The notes beneath the pieces are model-generated. The model was given only the letters and a program-made list of their open reading frames with translations, made no database searches and was not told the DNA's origin. 37,923 bases of DNA, taken from contig JAFLCD010000008.1 of assembly GCA_017302715.1 (NCBI GenBank), forward strand, positions 1 through 37,923, in the 5' to 3' direction. Shown in pieces: positions 1 to 9,146 of this stretch. This stretch comes from Deltaproteobacteria bacterium (GTDB taxonomy: Bacteria; Bdellovibrionota; UBA2394). The translations under genes and the position numbers were made by a program. How positions within the stretch are numbered: position 1 is the stretch's first letter; every line of letters begins with the position of its first letter.

Positions 1-296
1 GCCGCTCTTTTTTCGGCAGTACCAGCATTCGACTCACGGACATCGTTAAAATCCGTAAACGCAGTGATAAGGTCGATATCAAAAGGCACTTCGATCAAAA
101 GCGGAAGAGCGTCTACTCTACTTTTTTCAACGTCGGCCAATCCTGCTGGATTCACCATCGCCGAATCATAGTCTCCCACCGTCGCAAGACCCGCATTTCC
201 CATCGACTGCATTCTTGGTCGCGGATTAACCGAAACAGGATCCGCGCTCAGAAAAAAAGGAGTCATCATAAAACTTAAAATAATTATTTTTTTCAT
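1..296 (-). CDS. outer-membrane protein, N-terminal part (cut by window edge)
   Basis: An open frame starts at ATG 296 and runs off the left edge with no stop, giving about 98 residues. It begins with a lysine-led hydrophobic signal peptide (MKKIIILSFMM...FFLSA). The mature start reads PRPRMQSMGNAG, followed by DYDSAMVNPAGLA. The pattern MGNAG...A...NPAG is typical of the N-terminus of FadL/PorV-type outer-membrane beta-barrels, so I infer an outer-membrane protein of that general class. A good ribosome site (AGGAA) lies about 8 bases upstream. The lipoprotein gene ends 22 bases upstream, so the two are probably one transcript. The family call rests on the N-terminus only. Confidence 0.6.
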   Translation of the reverse strand, partial: MKKIIILSFMMTPFFLSADPVSVNPRPRMQSMGNAGLATVGDYDSAMVNPAGLADVEKSRVDALPLLIEVPFDIDLITAFTDFNDVRESNAGTAEKRA

Positions 297-318
297 ATAA
301 AAATTCCTGTCTCTCATT

Positions 319-1047
319 TTATTCAGAAAGATTTTTTTGCTGTAAAAGGTAAGCACATATTGCAGCCGTACTTCCCGCTGTATCCACAGAGCTTTTGAGT
401 GAATTACTTAAAGAGTACAAAGCATTTGAAGGATCTAATCCTGCGGAATCAAAATCAGCTGCAGCCGATCCTAAATTAGTTGTGATTTTTGTATCTTTGT
501 CATCCGCCGCTGCATTCGTATAAGCGTCTTCACAAGTCACCGTCGTGAAGGTATCCAAATTAATTTCTGAAATTTGAACCGCTATCCGAAGAGCATCAAA
601 TAAATAAGCCAATCCTCTTTGATAATAAATCCCCTGTCGATCTCTCAAAGATGCCGCTGCGAAGACATCTTCACCAATCAAAGTATCCAAATTTGAAATG
701 GCCGATCTAAACTTCACGCCCGAATCAGAGGTCAATGTAGAAAAGGCATCTCGGGTGAGAGTTACCGTATTCTCACTTACTTTATAAACTACCGTTGAAA
801 TAATTTTAATCGAATCCACTCCCGCCGCTTGAATTTGCGCTCCTGCGTACAAGCGATATGTCTCTAGTCTTTGAGCGCCTGAACTACTCGTTAACATGGG
901 TTCTAGAATGCTGATAGCTTTGGCAGCGTTTTCCTTATCGCCTTTTCCCAAAAGATATCGAGCTTCTTCAAGATCAGCTTTTGTTCCGGCACAACCGAAG
1001 AAAATTGTCGCGATGAGCAACAACCCCACTACATTTAACTTTTTCAT
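319..1047 (-). CDS. exported lipoprotein, TPR-like, function unknown
   Basis: The 242-residue protein begins MKKLNVVGLLLIATIFFGC, a lipoprotein signal peptide with lipobox FFGC, so Cys19 should be lipidated. The mature protein is mostly helical and starts with a TPR-like segment at about residues 25-75 (EEARYLLGKGDKENAAKAI). The rest has no motif I recognise. The start is secure: AGGGGAG lies 5 bases before the ATG. It is upstream of, and probably cotranscribed with, the outer-membrane protein, so a role in assembling or partnering an envelope protein is possible but is only inference. Confidence 0.72.
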   Translation of the reverse strand: MKKLNVVGLLLIATIFFGCAGTKADLEEARYLLGKGDKENAAKAISILEPMLTSSSGAQRLETYRLYAGAQIQAAGVDSIKIISTVVYKVSENTVTLTRDAFSTLTSDSGVKFRSAISNLDTLIGEDVFAAASLRDRQGIYYQRGLAYLFDALRIAVQISEINLDTFTTVTCEDAYTNAAADDKDTKITTNLGSAAADFDSAGLDPSNALYSLSNSLKSSVDTAGSTAAICAYLLQQKNLSE

Positions 1048-1149
1048 ATAAACTCCCCTTATCGAAAATTCATTGTCCGTCAGGTGAATACGAGCGTCTA
1101 GTTTTTTTCATTCTGATTCTTGAACTTCAAGGATATGCTGAAGATATTC

Positions 1150-1692
1150 ATGTCTGATCAAAATAATCCTTTGGATCCTGACTTTAGTGTGAATGCGCTG
1201 GATCTGCTTCGCACCTACAAAAAACTCAATGAAAGAAAAAATTTAGGTCTTTCTGAGCAAGAGCAAAATCTACTCAATGAGATTGAAAAAAAATTAGCGC
1301 AGCTCGTCAATCCTAAAGAAAAAAAGACGGTTTCTAATCAAAGATCCAACCTTCGGGTGGGTACGAATTTAGCTATCAAACTTGCTACGGCATCCGATTT
1401 AAAAAATGCTTTCATGAAAAATATTTCCGGAGGCGGACTTTATATCGAAACCACTGAAGTTTTTAAAATGGGGCAAAAACTTGAAGTCGAACTGACACTT
1501 CCAAACGACAATCAATCTTTTAAAGTCAAAACAGAGATCGCTTGGTTAAACCCAAGCGGAATGGCCGGACTTCCTCCGGGCGTAGGCGTAAAATTTTTAG
1601 ACTTAGATCAAAAAATCAAAAACAAAATTCAAAGTATTATCGATAGTGCTATCGAAAAGAAAATCAAGCCCACGGAAGTTAAGAAAAAATGA
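1150..1692 (+). CDS. PilZ-domain protein (likely c-di-GMP binding)
   Basis: The C-terminal half is a PilZ domain. The RxxxR element is RSNLR, 75-79 counted from a possible TTG start at 1120, and the second element is NISGGG at 101-106. The final strand reads GVGVKF. PilZ domains bind cyclic di-GMP through exactly these residues. The N-terminal half is charged and helical and resembles Myxococcus-type PilZ proteins. I prefer ATG 1150 because GAAG lies 6 bases upstream; ATG 1135 and TTG 1120 are in frame but have poorer sites. The stop overlaps the next start by 4 bases (ATGA), so it is translationally coupled to the ChaN-like gene. The effector target is unknown. Confidence 0.8.
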   Translation: MSDQNNPLDPDFSVNALDLLRTYKKLNERKNLGLSEQEQNLLNEIEKKLAQLVNPKEKKTVSNQRSNLRVGTNLAIKLATASDLKNAFMKNISGGGLYIETTEVFKMGQKLEVELTLPNDNQSFKVKTEIAWLNPSGMAGLPPGVGVKFLDLDQKIKNKIQSIIDSAIEKKIKPTEVKKK

Positions 1693-3257
1693 AAGAGTGG
1701 GTTCAACTTCAACGAGATCTTTATAAAGACATCAAAACTGAAGTCGATCTTCTTTTAAAAAAACAACCGGCCGCACTTTTAAAATATGAAAAAGAGTTTT
1801 TGACCGATCAGAAAGATTTTGCAGCTACTTCGGCTCGAGAATTTGTTTCTGAAATTAATAAAGCAGAAGTAACTTTTTTTGGAGATTTTCACACCCTTCG
1901 CCAAAGCCAAAGGCTTTTGCTTCGACTTTTACGCGATCGAAAAATTAAAAGGCCTAAGATTTTAGCTTTTGAAGTTTTAAGCTCCTCGCATGAAAAGTTA
2001 GTTTATCAATGGCTCGAAAAAACCTCTCTTAAATCTAAACTGCAGGCAGCGCAGTCGCTGAAATATGCACTGAATCTTGAAAAAAAATTCGGAAGTTCTT
2101 TTGAAACTTTTCAAGAAATATTTATTGAGTGCTTCAAAAATAAAATTCAAATTAAAGGGCTTTTTAATCCCTCTTCATCCCTGATCGAACGAGATAAAGC
2201 TGCCGTCCGCCGAATTCAAACTTACAAAGAAAGAGTCTGGGTGCTTTTTGGAGAATATCATTGCGCTCGATCTCATTTACCTCAGCAACTTTTAAAAGTC
2301 CTTCCTCACCTGTCGATGGCCGTCGTACAACAAAATGACGATCGAACAGCTCTTCGCTATTTGGACAAACTCAGCGCCGAAAAAACTCTGATTCTAAAAT
2401 CAAAATCGAAAAATAAAATCCCTCTTTTTTGCCTCCTCCACACACCGCTTTGGGTAAAGTGGCAGAGTTATATGGAGAGACATCTTCTCGCTGCTGAGAC
2501 ATCTGGCAACGGAGAAGCGGAGATCGATCTTCGCGAACAAATTATTTGGTCTCTTCAAACGCTTTCACAATTTCTTCATGATCCTCGGTATCCATTTAGA
2601 AAATCGGAGAGCGATTTACTCGACTTCGAAGTTTTTGGACCCGAAGATCCGCAATTCGTCCGCTCGCTGTCAAAGCTTCCAGCAAGTGAAAAGCAGCAAG
2701 TGATGAAGCAACTTCGATCTTCGAATGCCGCTATTCTCCGTCAGCGAAGGCGAATTTATTTAACAGAGCAAACGATTAATTCCTGCTCTCAAGCTGCAGG
2801 TCTTTATCTCTTTCAAATTCAGTCCAATCTTCAACCTCAGTCTGAGGAGTTTTTTAAATCGGTTCTGGTTGAAGCGATGGCGTTTTTAATGTCAAAACTT
2901 CTCAATCACTCTCGACAAGCGGCTCACTGGAAAGATTTTGAAGTCTTAGCCAAAAGAAAAAATTCTCAGCAAAAAGAATCCAGAGCTATTTTGCATTGTC
3001 GAAGTTTTTCTGTACATGGCCTCTCTTCGGAGTGGCGAAAAAAATTAAAACCTTATCAATCGCATTGCATCGTGGCCTTGGGGCGCATGCTTGGAGATTC
3101 AGTTTTTGAAGCTTTTCTCTCAGGAGAATTCTCTCGTTCCAGACTTATTCGCCTTGCATCATCCTCTGTAAAATCGGAGCGCGATGCTTTTGAAAGAATT
3201 GTAGAACTTCAGTCAATCGCGCGAGACTTTGATCCTAAGAGATCTCGGCTCTGGTAA
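1689..3257 (+). CDS. ChaN/Tiki-superfamily-like protein, long form
   Basis: A 522-residue protein whose N-terminal part (about 50-210) matches the pattern of the ChaN/TIKI/EreA-like fold: FFGDFHTLRQSQ (GDFH at 65-68), LAFEVL (Glu95), then VLFGEYHCARSHLP (GEYH 188-191, His197). In that superfamily these His/Glu residues bind haem or metal or form a hydrolase site. Unlike ChaN lipoproteins there is no signal peptide or lipobox, so it should be cytoplasmic. The remaining 300 residues have no motif I recognise. It overlaps the PilZ gene by 4 bases. Its catalytic activity, if any, is unknown. Confidence 0.65.
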   Translation: MKEWVQLQRDLYKDIKTEVDLLLKKQPAALLKYEKEFLTDQKDFAATSAREFVSEINKAEVTFFGDFHTLRQSQRLLLRLLRDRKIKRPKILAFEVLSSSHEKLVYQWLEKTSLKSKLQAAQSLKYALNLEKKFGSSFETFQEIFIECFKNKIQIKGLFNPSSSLIERDKAAVRRIQTYKERVWVLFGEYHCARSHLPQQLLKVLPHLSMAVVQQNDDRTALRYLDKLSAEKTLILKSKSKNKIPLFCLLHTPLWVKWQSYMERHLLAAETSGNGEAEIDLREQIIWSLQTLSQFLHDPRYPFRKSESDLLDFEVFGPEDPQFVRSLSKLPASEKQQVMKQLRSSNAAILRQRRRIYLTEQTINSCSQAAGLYLFQIQSNLQPQSEEFFKSVLVEAMAFLMSKLLNHSRQAAHWKDFEVLAKRKNSQQKESRAILHCRSFSVHGLSSEWRKKLKPYQSHCIVALGRMLGDSVFEAFLSGEFSRSRLIRLASSSVKSERDAFERIVELQSIARDFDPKRSRLW

Positions 3258-3270
3258 ATATTGATCGAAA

Positions 3271-4338
3271 TTATTGAGCAGTCGTTGGAGTAAGCTGAGT
3301 TTCAACCATTTTATCCCCACGCTTATAAGTGAGCGCAATGGAGCGATGAAGATCATCGGCGCTTAATTCTTGCCAATCCGATATAATCTTTAAATCTTTT
3401 CCATCCCATTTGATAAGAAGATCTTTTACTCTCAGACCCGCTTGGTAAGCAGGACTGCCCACATCGATTTGTTGAACCGAAAATCCGGCCACGCCTGGTT
3501 TCAAACGAAGACCTGTATAAGGTCGATTTACTTTTCCATGATCCAAAATAGAGTGAACAGTCTCTTCAAGTCTCTTCATTGAAATAGCAGCACCCCAAAG
3601 CGGAACAGGATGTGAAAGTAAAAATCCAACGGCTCTCCATTTTTCATCCATCAGAATTCCGCCCATTGAAACTTCTGAAGGTGGAGGTAAAAACAAAATT
3701 AATTCTTCATCCATTCCCGTATGAAGTTGAGTTCTAAAAGGTTCGACCGTTACGTTGAGGCGATCGATCTGACCTGGATACGCCGCCGAAATGACCGAAA
3801 GCTTTTCGCCTAAGGTGACGGCATCCGATCTCATCAACCAACGATTATCTCGACTAAAATGAAGTTGAGCAGGAAGCGAAACTTGAAGAGCAATGATGTC
3901 GAGTGCTCGATCAATGCCTTTGACCGTCGCATCCAACCAGGGCGAGTTTCCGTTTGAACATTCTAAATCCTGAACATTTTCAAACCAAGGACGAGAGGAA
4001 ATTAAAACTCCCGTATCTGACCAAAGCAGAGCAGTCCCGATCAAAGTTTTTGAAGTGCTCAAATCGAGAGAGCTTAAACCTTTGTCGTGAAAATAATCTA
4101 AAAAGCCTTCGATCATTCTTCCCGGAAATTTTTGATTTTTATCAGCGTTGTAATTGGGAATCACTCCGCGACAAGTCCAAATCCATTTTCTTGTTTCAGA
4201 AAGTCTGGTCGACTCATCTGAATTTTTAACAATCCCCGACTGACGCTCCCATTCAGGAATTCTTTCGCAACCTGATAAGACTAAAATAAAGAGAGCAAAA
4301 AAAAGACCAGAAATAGAAAATACGTTTTTTAAAACCAT
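3271..4338 (-). CDS. PDZ lipoprotein with degenerate HtrA-like protease domain
   Basis: The N-terminus is a lipoprotein signal (lipobox LSGC, Cys24). Residues about 95-260 look like a trypsin/HtrA fold: ALLWSDTGVLISSRP matches the HtrA strand that normally ends in the catalytic His, but Arg116 sits there. RALDIIALQV (Asp147) resembles the Asp strand, and EVSMGG (Ser224) resembles the GNSGG serine loop. Residues 276-348 form a PDZ domain (VQQIDVGSPAYQAGLRVKD). I infer a membrane-anchored, probably catalytically dead HtrA relative that binds protein C-termini. It overlaps the beta-barrel gene upstream by 10 bases, so a quality-control or scaffolding role for envelope proteins is plausible. Confidence 0.7.
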   Translation of the reverse strand: MVLKNVFSISGLFFALFILVLSGCERIPEWERQSGIVKNSDESTRLSETRKWIWTCRGVIPNYNADKNQKFPGRMIEGFLDYFHDKGLSSLDLSTSKTLIGTALLWSDTGVLISSRPWFENVQDLECSNGNSPWLDATVKGIDRALDIIALQVSLPAQLHFSRDNRWLMRSDAVTLGEKLSVISAAYPGQIDRLNVTVEPFRTQLHTGMDEELILFLPPPSEVSMGGILMDEKWRAVGFLLSHPVPLWGAAISMKRLEETVHSILDHGKVNRPYTGLRLKPGVAGFSVQQIDVGSPAYQAGLRVKDLLIKWDGKDLKIISDWQELSADDLHRSIALTYKRGDKMVETQLTPTTAQ

Positions 4339-4844
4339 AAAATCAAATGACCCATCAAAGAAAATCCGTGATTAGCTTCAAATTTTCCAGAGTTTGTACT
4401 TCCAAAATAAGCGAGTGCATAATAGCGCATCGAAGCTCCTGTCGAAAAATGCGAATTAATGGCAACGTCTGTTCCCAAACTAAAATCTGGCTTCGCGCCG
4501 TAAGCTAAACCTTTATCGTTCGTGTGTACTATGACTGGGCCTATAGCGCCCTCAACAAACGGGCGAACAATCCCCTGTGAGAAAAAATATTTTTGCCCAA
4601 GAACGAGAGAGTAAGTTTCTACTTTTGTAGCTGAATAATGAAATCGAATTTCATAAGGATCAACGCGATAAAAACCTTCGGCTGAAATTCCGGCCCCATA
4701 ACTATCATCCTGAGCGAGAGGAAAATCTCCACCCACTGATCCCCCCATCGCTAAGGGCGCCGCCCCCACTTGAAACAACGGCATACAGGTAGACATAATA
4801 TAAATTCCAAATCCGACAACCAAAGAAGCTATAAAATTTTTCAT
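4329..4844 (-). CDS. outer-membrane beta-barrel protein, small
   Basis: A 171-residue exported protein with an N-terminal hydrophobic signal (MKNFIASLVVGFGIYIMSTC). It is followed by alternating strands rich in Gly, Tyr and Phe, such as YEIRFHYSATKVETYSLVLG and RPFVEGAIGPVIV. It ends in a terminal aromatic (HLILWF), the usual recognition signal for beta-barrel assembly. The length suits an eight-stranded OmpW/OmpX-like barrel. The start overlaps the proS stop (ATGA), and its 3' end overlaps the PDZ lipoprotein gene. The ligand is unknown. Confidence 0.68.
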   Translation of the reverse strand: MKNFIASLVVGFGIYIMSTCMPLFQVGAAPLAMGGSVGGDFPLAQDDSYGAGISAEGFYRVDPYEIRFHYSATKVETYSLVLGQKYFFSQGIVRPFVEGAIGPVIVHTNDKGLAYGAKPDFSLGTDVAINSHFSTGASMRYYALAYFGSTNSGKFEANHGFSLMGHLILWF

Positions 4845-6604
4845 AAAATACTCATCGCTTTCTTTTTTAAAGTCTCCCGATCTTCAGACAAAATGCGAAG
4901 AACTTTTTCTCGAATTTCAGTGAGTGCTACAAATTCTTTCAGAGAACCCGCGCGAATTTTCCATTCGACCTGCTGATTCTTCAAACCTTTCTCACCTACA
5001 ATAATCTGATACGGAATCCCTACAAGATCCACGTCCTTTAGTTTGACTCCCGGCGATGCACTTCGATCGTCCCAAATGACATCGACGCCTGCCGCTCGAA
5101 ACTCCTGATAGAGCTTCTCCGCTTCACCAACCGCAGCACCTTCGCCTAAAGAAATAATCGCAAGTTCATAAGGAGCCATTGATAGCGGCCAGATAATCCC
5201 ATCTTTATCGTGATTTTGCTCGATACATGCGGCGACCGTTCTTCCCACGCCGATGCCATAGCAGCCCATCTCTATAGGCTTTAATTTTCCGGATTCATCG
5301 GTGACTTCGCACTTCATGGCTTCGGAGTATTTTTTGCCCAAATAAAAAACATGTCCTACTTCAATGCCTCGAAAAATTTTCAAATCTCGACCGCAGTTTG
5401 GGCAAGATTCTCCAGCCTGAACACTTCGAATCGTGCCTTTGACATCTACTTTAGCATCTCGAGTGAGTTGGATATTTCGAAAATGGAACCCCTCTTTGTT
5501 GGCGCCTCCTATATAAGAGGCACTTTCTGAAATAGCATCATCGACGACCAACAAAACACCTTTAGAAAAATTCTCACGCGGAAAATTCGCAGGCCCTAAA
5601 CTTCCTTTGGGAAGCTTCCAGATTCTTAGTTCTTCATCGGTCGCTAAACGAACACCTTTAAGATTTTTTTGTTTCGATAAAAGAGCACCCAGTTTTACTT
5701 CGTGAAGCTGATGATCACCACGTAACAAAACGACAATACATCGTCCCTCAGAGTCCGTCGCAATCATCGTCTTCATCAAGGCCGAAGTTGAAAGGGATAA
5801 AGATTTTCCAAGATCTTCAATTGTCTTTAGCCCTGGAGTCGCGAACTCCTCTAAATTCTGAAGAGCACTAGCCTCAGGTGCTTTTATTTTCGCCGTCGCT
5901 TTTTCTTGATTCGCTCCATAATCACAAGATTCACACGAGACAATTTCATCTTCGCCAGAATCGGCAAGCACCGTAAATTCTTCAGATCTCGACCCGCCAA
6001 TGGCGCCTGTATCGGCATCGACAGGTTTAAAATTTAAACCCGTACGAGTAAAAATTCTTCGATACGCTTTTCGCATCTCTTCATAACTTTTAATGGCCGA
6101 AGCTTCATCGATATCAAAAGAGTACGCATCTTTCATAATGAACTCGCGTCCGCGCATAATTCCAAAGCGAGGGCGAATCTCATCACGAAACTTGGTTTGA
6201 ATTTGATAAAAATTAAGAGGTAACTGTCGATAAGACTTTACATCTCTTCGCACGAGATCCGTAATGGCTTCTTCGGACGTGGGCTGCAAACAAAAATCAT
6301 GCTCATGGCGATCTTTAAGTCGCGCCATTTCTTTTGCATAAAGGGACCAACGGCCCGACTCTTCCCAAAGCTCTTTGGGTTGAACAAAAGGCAGTTGAAC
6401 CTCTTGAGCTCCCGAACGATTCATCTCTTCGCGAATAATGGCTTCGGTTTTAAAAATAACTTTCCAACCGAGTGGAAGAAAACTGTAAATACCTGCGGCA
6501 AGTTTGCGAATCATTCCTGCTCGCATCATCAACTGATGACTGACGACTTCAGCTTCTTGCGGAGCCTCTCGCAGCGTAGGAATATGAGAAGAGCTCCATT
6601 TCAT
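4841..6604 (-). CDS. proS: prolyl-tRNA synthetase, bacterial type
   Basis: ProS charges tRNA-Pro with proline in the cytoplasm. At 587 residues it is the bacterial form with an inserted editing domain. It opens with the typical class II block (LREAPQEAEVVSHQLMMRAG, KLAAGIYSFLPLGW). Motif 2 is FRDEIRPRFGIMRGREF. The editing insertion lies at about 240-395 (VVLLRGDHQLHEVKLGALL). Motif 3 is YGIGVGRTVAA, followed by the C-terminal anticodon-binding domain (YQIIVGEKGL). ATG 6604 lies 3 bases after the TPR gene, and the stop overlaps the next gene by 4 bases. Confidence 0.96.
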   Translation of the reverse strand: MKWSSSHIPTLREAPQEAEVVSHQLMMRAGMIRKLAAGIYSFLPLGWKVIFKTEAIIREEMNRSGAQEVQLPFVQPKELWEESGRWSLYAKEMARLKDRHEHDFCLQPTSEEAITDLVRRDVKSYRQLPLNFYQIQTKFRDEIRPRFGIMRGREFIMKDAYSFDIDEASAIKSYEEMRKAYRRIFTRTGLNFKPVDADTGAIGGSRSEEFTVLADSGEDEIVSCESCDYGANQEKATAKIKAPEASALQNLEEFATPGLKTIEDLGKSLSLSTSALMKTMIATDSEGRCIVVLLRGDHQLHEVKLGALLSKQKNLKGVRLATDEELRIWKLPKGSLGPANFPRENFSKGVLLVVDDAISESASYIGGANKEGFHFRNIQLTRDAKVDVKGTIRSVQAGESCPNCGRDLKIFRGIEVGHVFYLGKKYSEAMKCEVTDESGKLKPIEMGCYGIGVGRTVAACIEQNHDKDGIIWPLSMAPYELAIISLGEGAAVGEAEKLYQEFRAAGVDVIWDDRSASPGVKLKDVDLVGIPYQIIVGEKGLKNQQVEWKIRAGSLKEFVALTEIREKVLRILSEDRETLKKKAMSIL

Positions 6605-6607
6605 AAA

Positions 6608-7342
6608 TTAAGGAATTAAAAGTCCGCGAACGATAGAAACTTCGGTGGAGTTTGGAAACTTTTCTAAAAAAACTTCATAAACTTTTTTAGCTTCATCGTT
6701 GCGTTTAAGCGAGCGAAGTAAGCGCCCCTTCGCAAGCATCGACCACTCTTGATATGGCGAATCTTTTATTTTTAAAATCTGATCGTGAGTAGCTAAAGCT
6801 TTTTCGAGATTTCCAGATTGCTCATACGCCTGAGCCAAGGGATAAAGTCCCAAAGCTTTTTCCGAGGAAGGCAAAGACTTTGAATAGATTTCATAAGCCG
6901 CAACTGCTTCTGGCCATTTTCCGTTGAAAGCCGACATTTGTCCGCGAATCATCTGCGCCAACTGGTTGGCATGAGAATTTTTAAAGTCTGAATCGAGAAT
7001 CTGAAACTCTTTTTGAAGATCCGCTTCAGTTTTTTTCTGTTCTTCCTTTGAAGGTGCAGAAACTCCTTTTGTCTTCTCTCCCGCTTTGTCTAAGCCTTTT
7101 TCCATTCCAACTTGAATTTTCCATTGTTCAAAAAGAGCTTTCGCTTCGCCATAGTGAGCTTGGGCTTTTCCTTCGGTTCGCATTTTTGATTGGTAAAAAT
7201 AAACACCACCGATCGTCCCTGCAAAAATAAACACTAAAAGAATGACGATCACCGCCACATTCTTTGTCATAAAATCTAAAGTTTCACGAGAGGCCTGCCA
7301 GACTCGGTCAGGAGCTTTAAGTTCTTTTTTGGTAAGTTTCAT
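6608..7342 (-). CDS. inner-membrane-anchored TPR protein (YfgM/CpoB-like)
   Basis: The 244-residue protein has a short basic cytoplasmic start (MKLTKKELKAPDRVW), one membrane helix at about 29-50 (VAVIVILLVFIFAGTIGGVYF), then periplasmic helical repeats. TPR-like units are at about 140-235 (WPEAVAAYEIYSKSLPSSEKALGLYPLAQAYEQSGNLEKAL is the clear pair). This topology matches YfgM-type ancillary translocon proteins and related TPR_21 proteins. Ending with a YEVFLEKFPNS repeat is common in such chaperone-like proteins. It sits just upstream of proS. Confidence 0.7.
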   Translation of the reverse strand: MKLTKKELKAPDRVWQASRETLDFMTKNVAVIVILLVFIFAGTIGGVYFYQSKMRTEGKAQAHYGEAKALFEQWKIQVGMEKGLDKAGEKTKGVSAPSKEEQKKTEADLQKEFQILDSDFKNSHANQLAQMIRGQMSAFNGKWPEAVAAYEIYSKSLPSSEKALGLYPLAQAYEQSGNLEKALATHDQILKIKDSPYQEWSMLAKGRLLRSLKRNDEAKKVYEVFLEKFPNSTEVSIVRGLLIP

Positions 7343-7386
7343 CCTGAAAAACTTACCGGAAAATCAGGGGCTTAGGCTAGTGACAA

Positions 7387-8097
7387 TCACAGAGGGAGCT
7401 CATTTTGAATCAATTGATATCGCTCAGGCGTTCCGATATCGCTCCATGATTTAAACCGCTGAAGACAAGCGCCTAAGCTTTGCCCCTCTTTCAAACGTTC
7501 GAGCCAATAATTACGAATGATACAGCCCTTATCTGGAAGTTTCATAAAATCCATCTTTTGAATTAATTGAATGCCAGAAAAGCACCCACTATTTTCGATG
7601 GGATCATTGGAACTCCACAACTTTCCGATCGAACAAATTCTATCCCTATGGGCGCCGACTTCCGTTTGCGAAGAATCTTTTTCAGTTAACCACCATGTAG
7701 AAGAAACATCTTGAGAAAGAGAATACTTCACAAAATTTTCAATACCCCCTTTCCAGAGGCAATCTCCGTTCAGCATTAAAAAAGGAGCGCCATTTAACAG
7801 AGGATAAACTTTTTTTAAGCCACCACCTGTTCCAAGCAATTCATTCTCTTCTGAAACTAAAATCTCAAAAGGAAATTTAGTTTTTCGCTCGCTCGCGTAT
7901 TGAACAACCTGCTCTTTTAAATGCCAGGCATTGAGAACAACTCGCTCAAGTTTCAGAGGAATCAAATTTTCTAAAATAAAATCTAAAAGAGGGCGCCCGC
8001 CCACCGGCAACAGAGGCTTAGGAGTTGTATCTGTAAGCGGACGAAGCCGCTCCCCTCTTCCAGCCGCTAAAACAAAAGCCGATTTTATACTTTGCAT
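7387..8097 (-). CDS. murU: sugar-1-phosphate nucleotidyltransferase, MurU-like
   Basis: The first 35 residues hold the nucleotidyltransferase signature (LAAGRGERLRPLTDTTPKPL). The metal-binding aspartate is in LMLNGDCLW, and GTGGGLK follows the first half of the sheet. At 236 residues it has the short form typical of MurU, which makes UDP-MurNAc from MurNAc-1-phosphate and UTP. The specific call depends on context: it overlaps by 13 bases an AmgK-like sugar kinase, the same pair that in Pseudomonas recycles MurNAc from peptidoglycan and bypasses the fosfomycin-sensitive step. Another NDP-sugar product is possible. Confidence 0.78.
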   Translation of the reverse strand: MQSIKSAFVLAAGRGERLRPLTDTTPKPLLPVGGRPLLDFILENLIPLKLERVVLNAWHLKEQVVQYASERKTKFPFEILVSEENELLGTGGGLKKVYPLLNGAPFLMLNGDCLWKGGIENFVKYSLSQDVSSTWWLTEKDSSQTEVGAHRDRICSIGKLWSSNDPIENSGCFSGIQLIQKMDFMKLPDKGCIIRNYWLERLKEGQSLGACLQRFKSWSDIGTPERYQLIQNELPL

Positions 8098-9146
8098 GAG
8101 CCTTGAATTTCTTCTTGAAGATGAGCTTCGATCAGCGAAAGAATGCGCAGCTCTTTTAAATCTCGCAACGTCTTAAGAACTCGTTTCAAAGTAGGAGCCA
8201 CATAAGGAAGATGAGTGTCTTTTCCTTTGACCATCGAAATATAATAAAAACGTCCAGCCGCTTTTAAATTTCTCTGCAAACTCGTTAAGCCATAAATTCT
8301 GCGATCGACTTTTTTACCCGAAGCTTTTTCAAAAACGGAGATCAAATGCTCTTCCTCGGTAGGATCAAGCGCCACATATGAGTCTCTTAGTAAGGATGCT
8401 AAATCATAAGTCGCCGGACCCATCAGCGCGTCTTGAAAATCAATCACTCCGATTTGCTTTTCTTTTTCGAGAATCAATAAATTCTTCGAATGATAATCTC
8501 GATGTGTGATGACATAGGGAGAACTCACTACATCATCGACGAGCTTTGAGAAAAAATTTCTAAAGTCTTTTAAGACAGCTTCAGATAAATTTTTATTTCT
8601 TTTGATGAGTGCGTATTCCAAAAAATGTTCCGTCTCCCAAAGCAATAAATCCTTAGTGAAAGATCTCGAAGCTGCGAGCTCAAAGGGTTTCATCTTTTGA
8701 ATTTTTGCGAGCTCTTTGAGTGCGAGTTCATACCACTCCAAAGCCGAATTTTCTTGTCGCCTTTGATAGAGAAGTTCATCTCCAAAATCTTCGAGCAAAA
8801 TAAATTCCGAATTTTCTGCGACGCCCACAATTTTGGGAACACGAATGCCGCCCTTCGCAAATTCTTTGGCCACCGTTACAAAAGGAAGTTCGCTCGGCTC
8901 TGAAACTTTACCTCCCGTCACTTCTTCGGACTTAAAAGCTTCAGGTGCATTCATGACCATCAAAATGAGTGGATCTTTTTTTCCGTCGAACTGAAGTCGC
9001 CCATAAAATCGATTACTCGCGTCTCCAGGAAGCCAATCGCATTTAAAATTTTGAAGCTGAAGTTCAGGATGACGCTTTAGCCACTGAGAAAATTTTTCTA
9101 AAAGCGGCTCGCGTTCAGAATTTTTCGTAACAACAGCTGCACTCAT
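8085..9146 (-). CDS. amgK: anomeric sugar kinase, AmgK-like (APH fold)
   Basis: The 353-residue protein has an aminoglycoside-phosphotransferase kinase fold. [11 protein letters not shown] is close to the GDAS-type nucleotide loop of AmgK. The catalytic loop is [11 protein letters not shown] and the metal-binding motif is [21 protein letters not shown], which is very AmgK-like. AmgK phosphorylates MurNAc and GlcNAc at the anomeric carbon, giving the substrate for MurU. It overlaps murU downstream and the carboxylase beta gene upstream (ATGA). The order acyl-CoA carboxylase beta, amgK, murU is unusual to me. Confidence in the pair is higher than in exact substrate. Confidence 0.82.
   Translation of the reverse strand: MSAAVVTKNSEREPLLEKFSQWLKRHPELQLQNFKCDWLPGDASNRFYGRLQFDGKKDPLILMVMNAPEAFKSEEVTGGKVSEPSELPFVTVAKEFAKGGIRVPKIVGVAENSEFILLEDFGDELLYQRRQENSALEWYELALKELAKIQKMKPFELAASRSFTKDLLLWETEHFLEYALIKRNKNLSEAVLKDFRNFFSKLVDDVVSSPYVITHRDYHSKNLLILEKEKQIGVIDFQDALMGPATYDLASLLRDSYVALDPTEEEHLISVFEKASGKKVDRRIYGLTSLQRNLKAAGRFYYISMVKGKDTHLPYVAPTLKRVLKTLRDLKELRILSLIEAHLQEEIQGSCKV

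Noticed and set aside
3954-4229. 91-codon plus-strand open frame opposite the PDZ lipoprotein
   Set aside because: It is antisense to a clear gene, with no ribosome site or motif.
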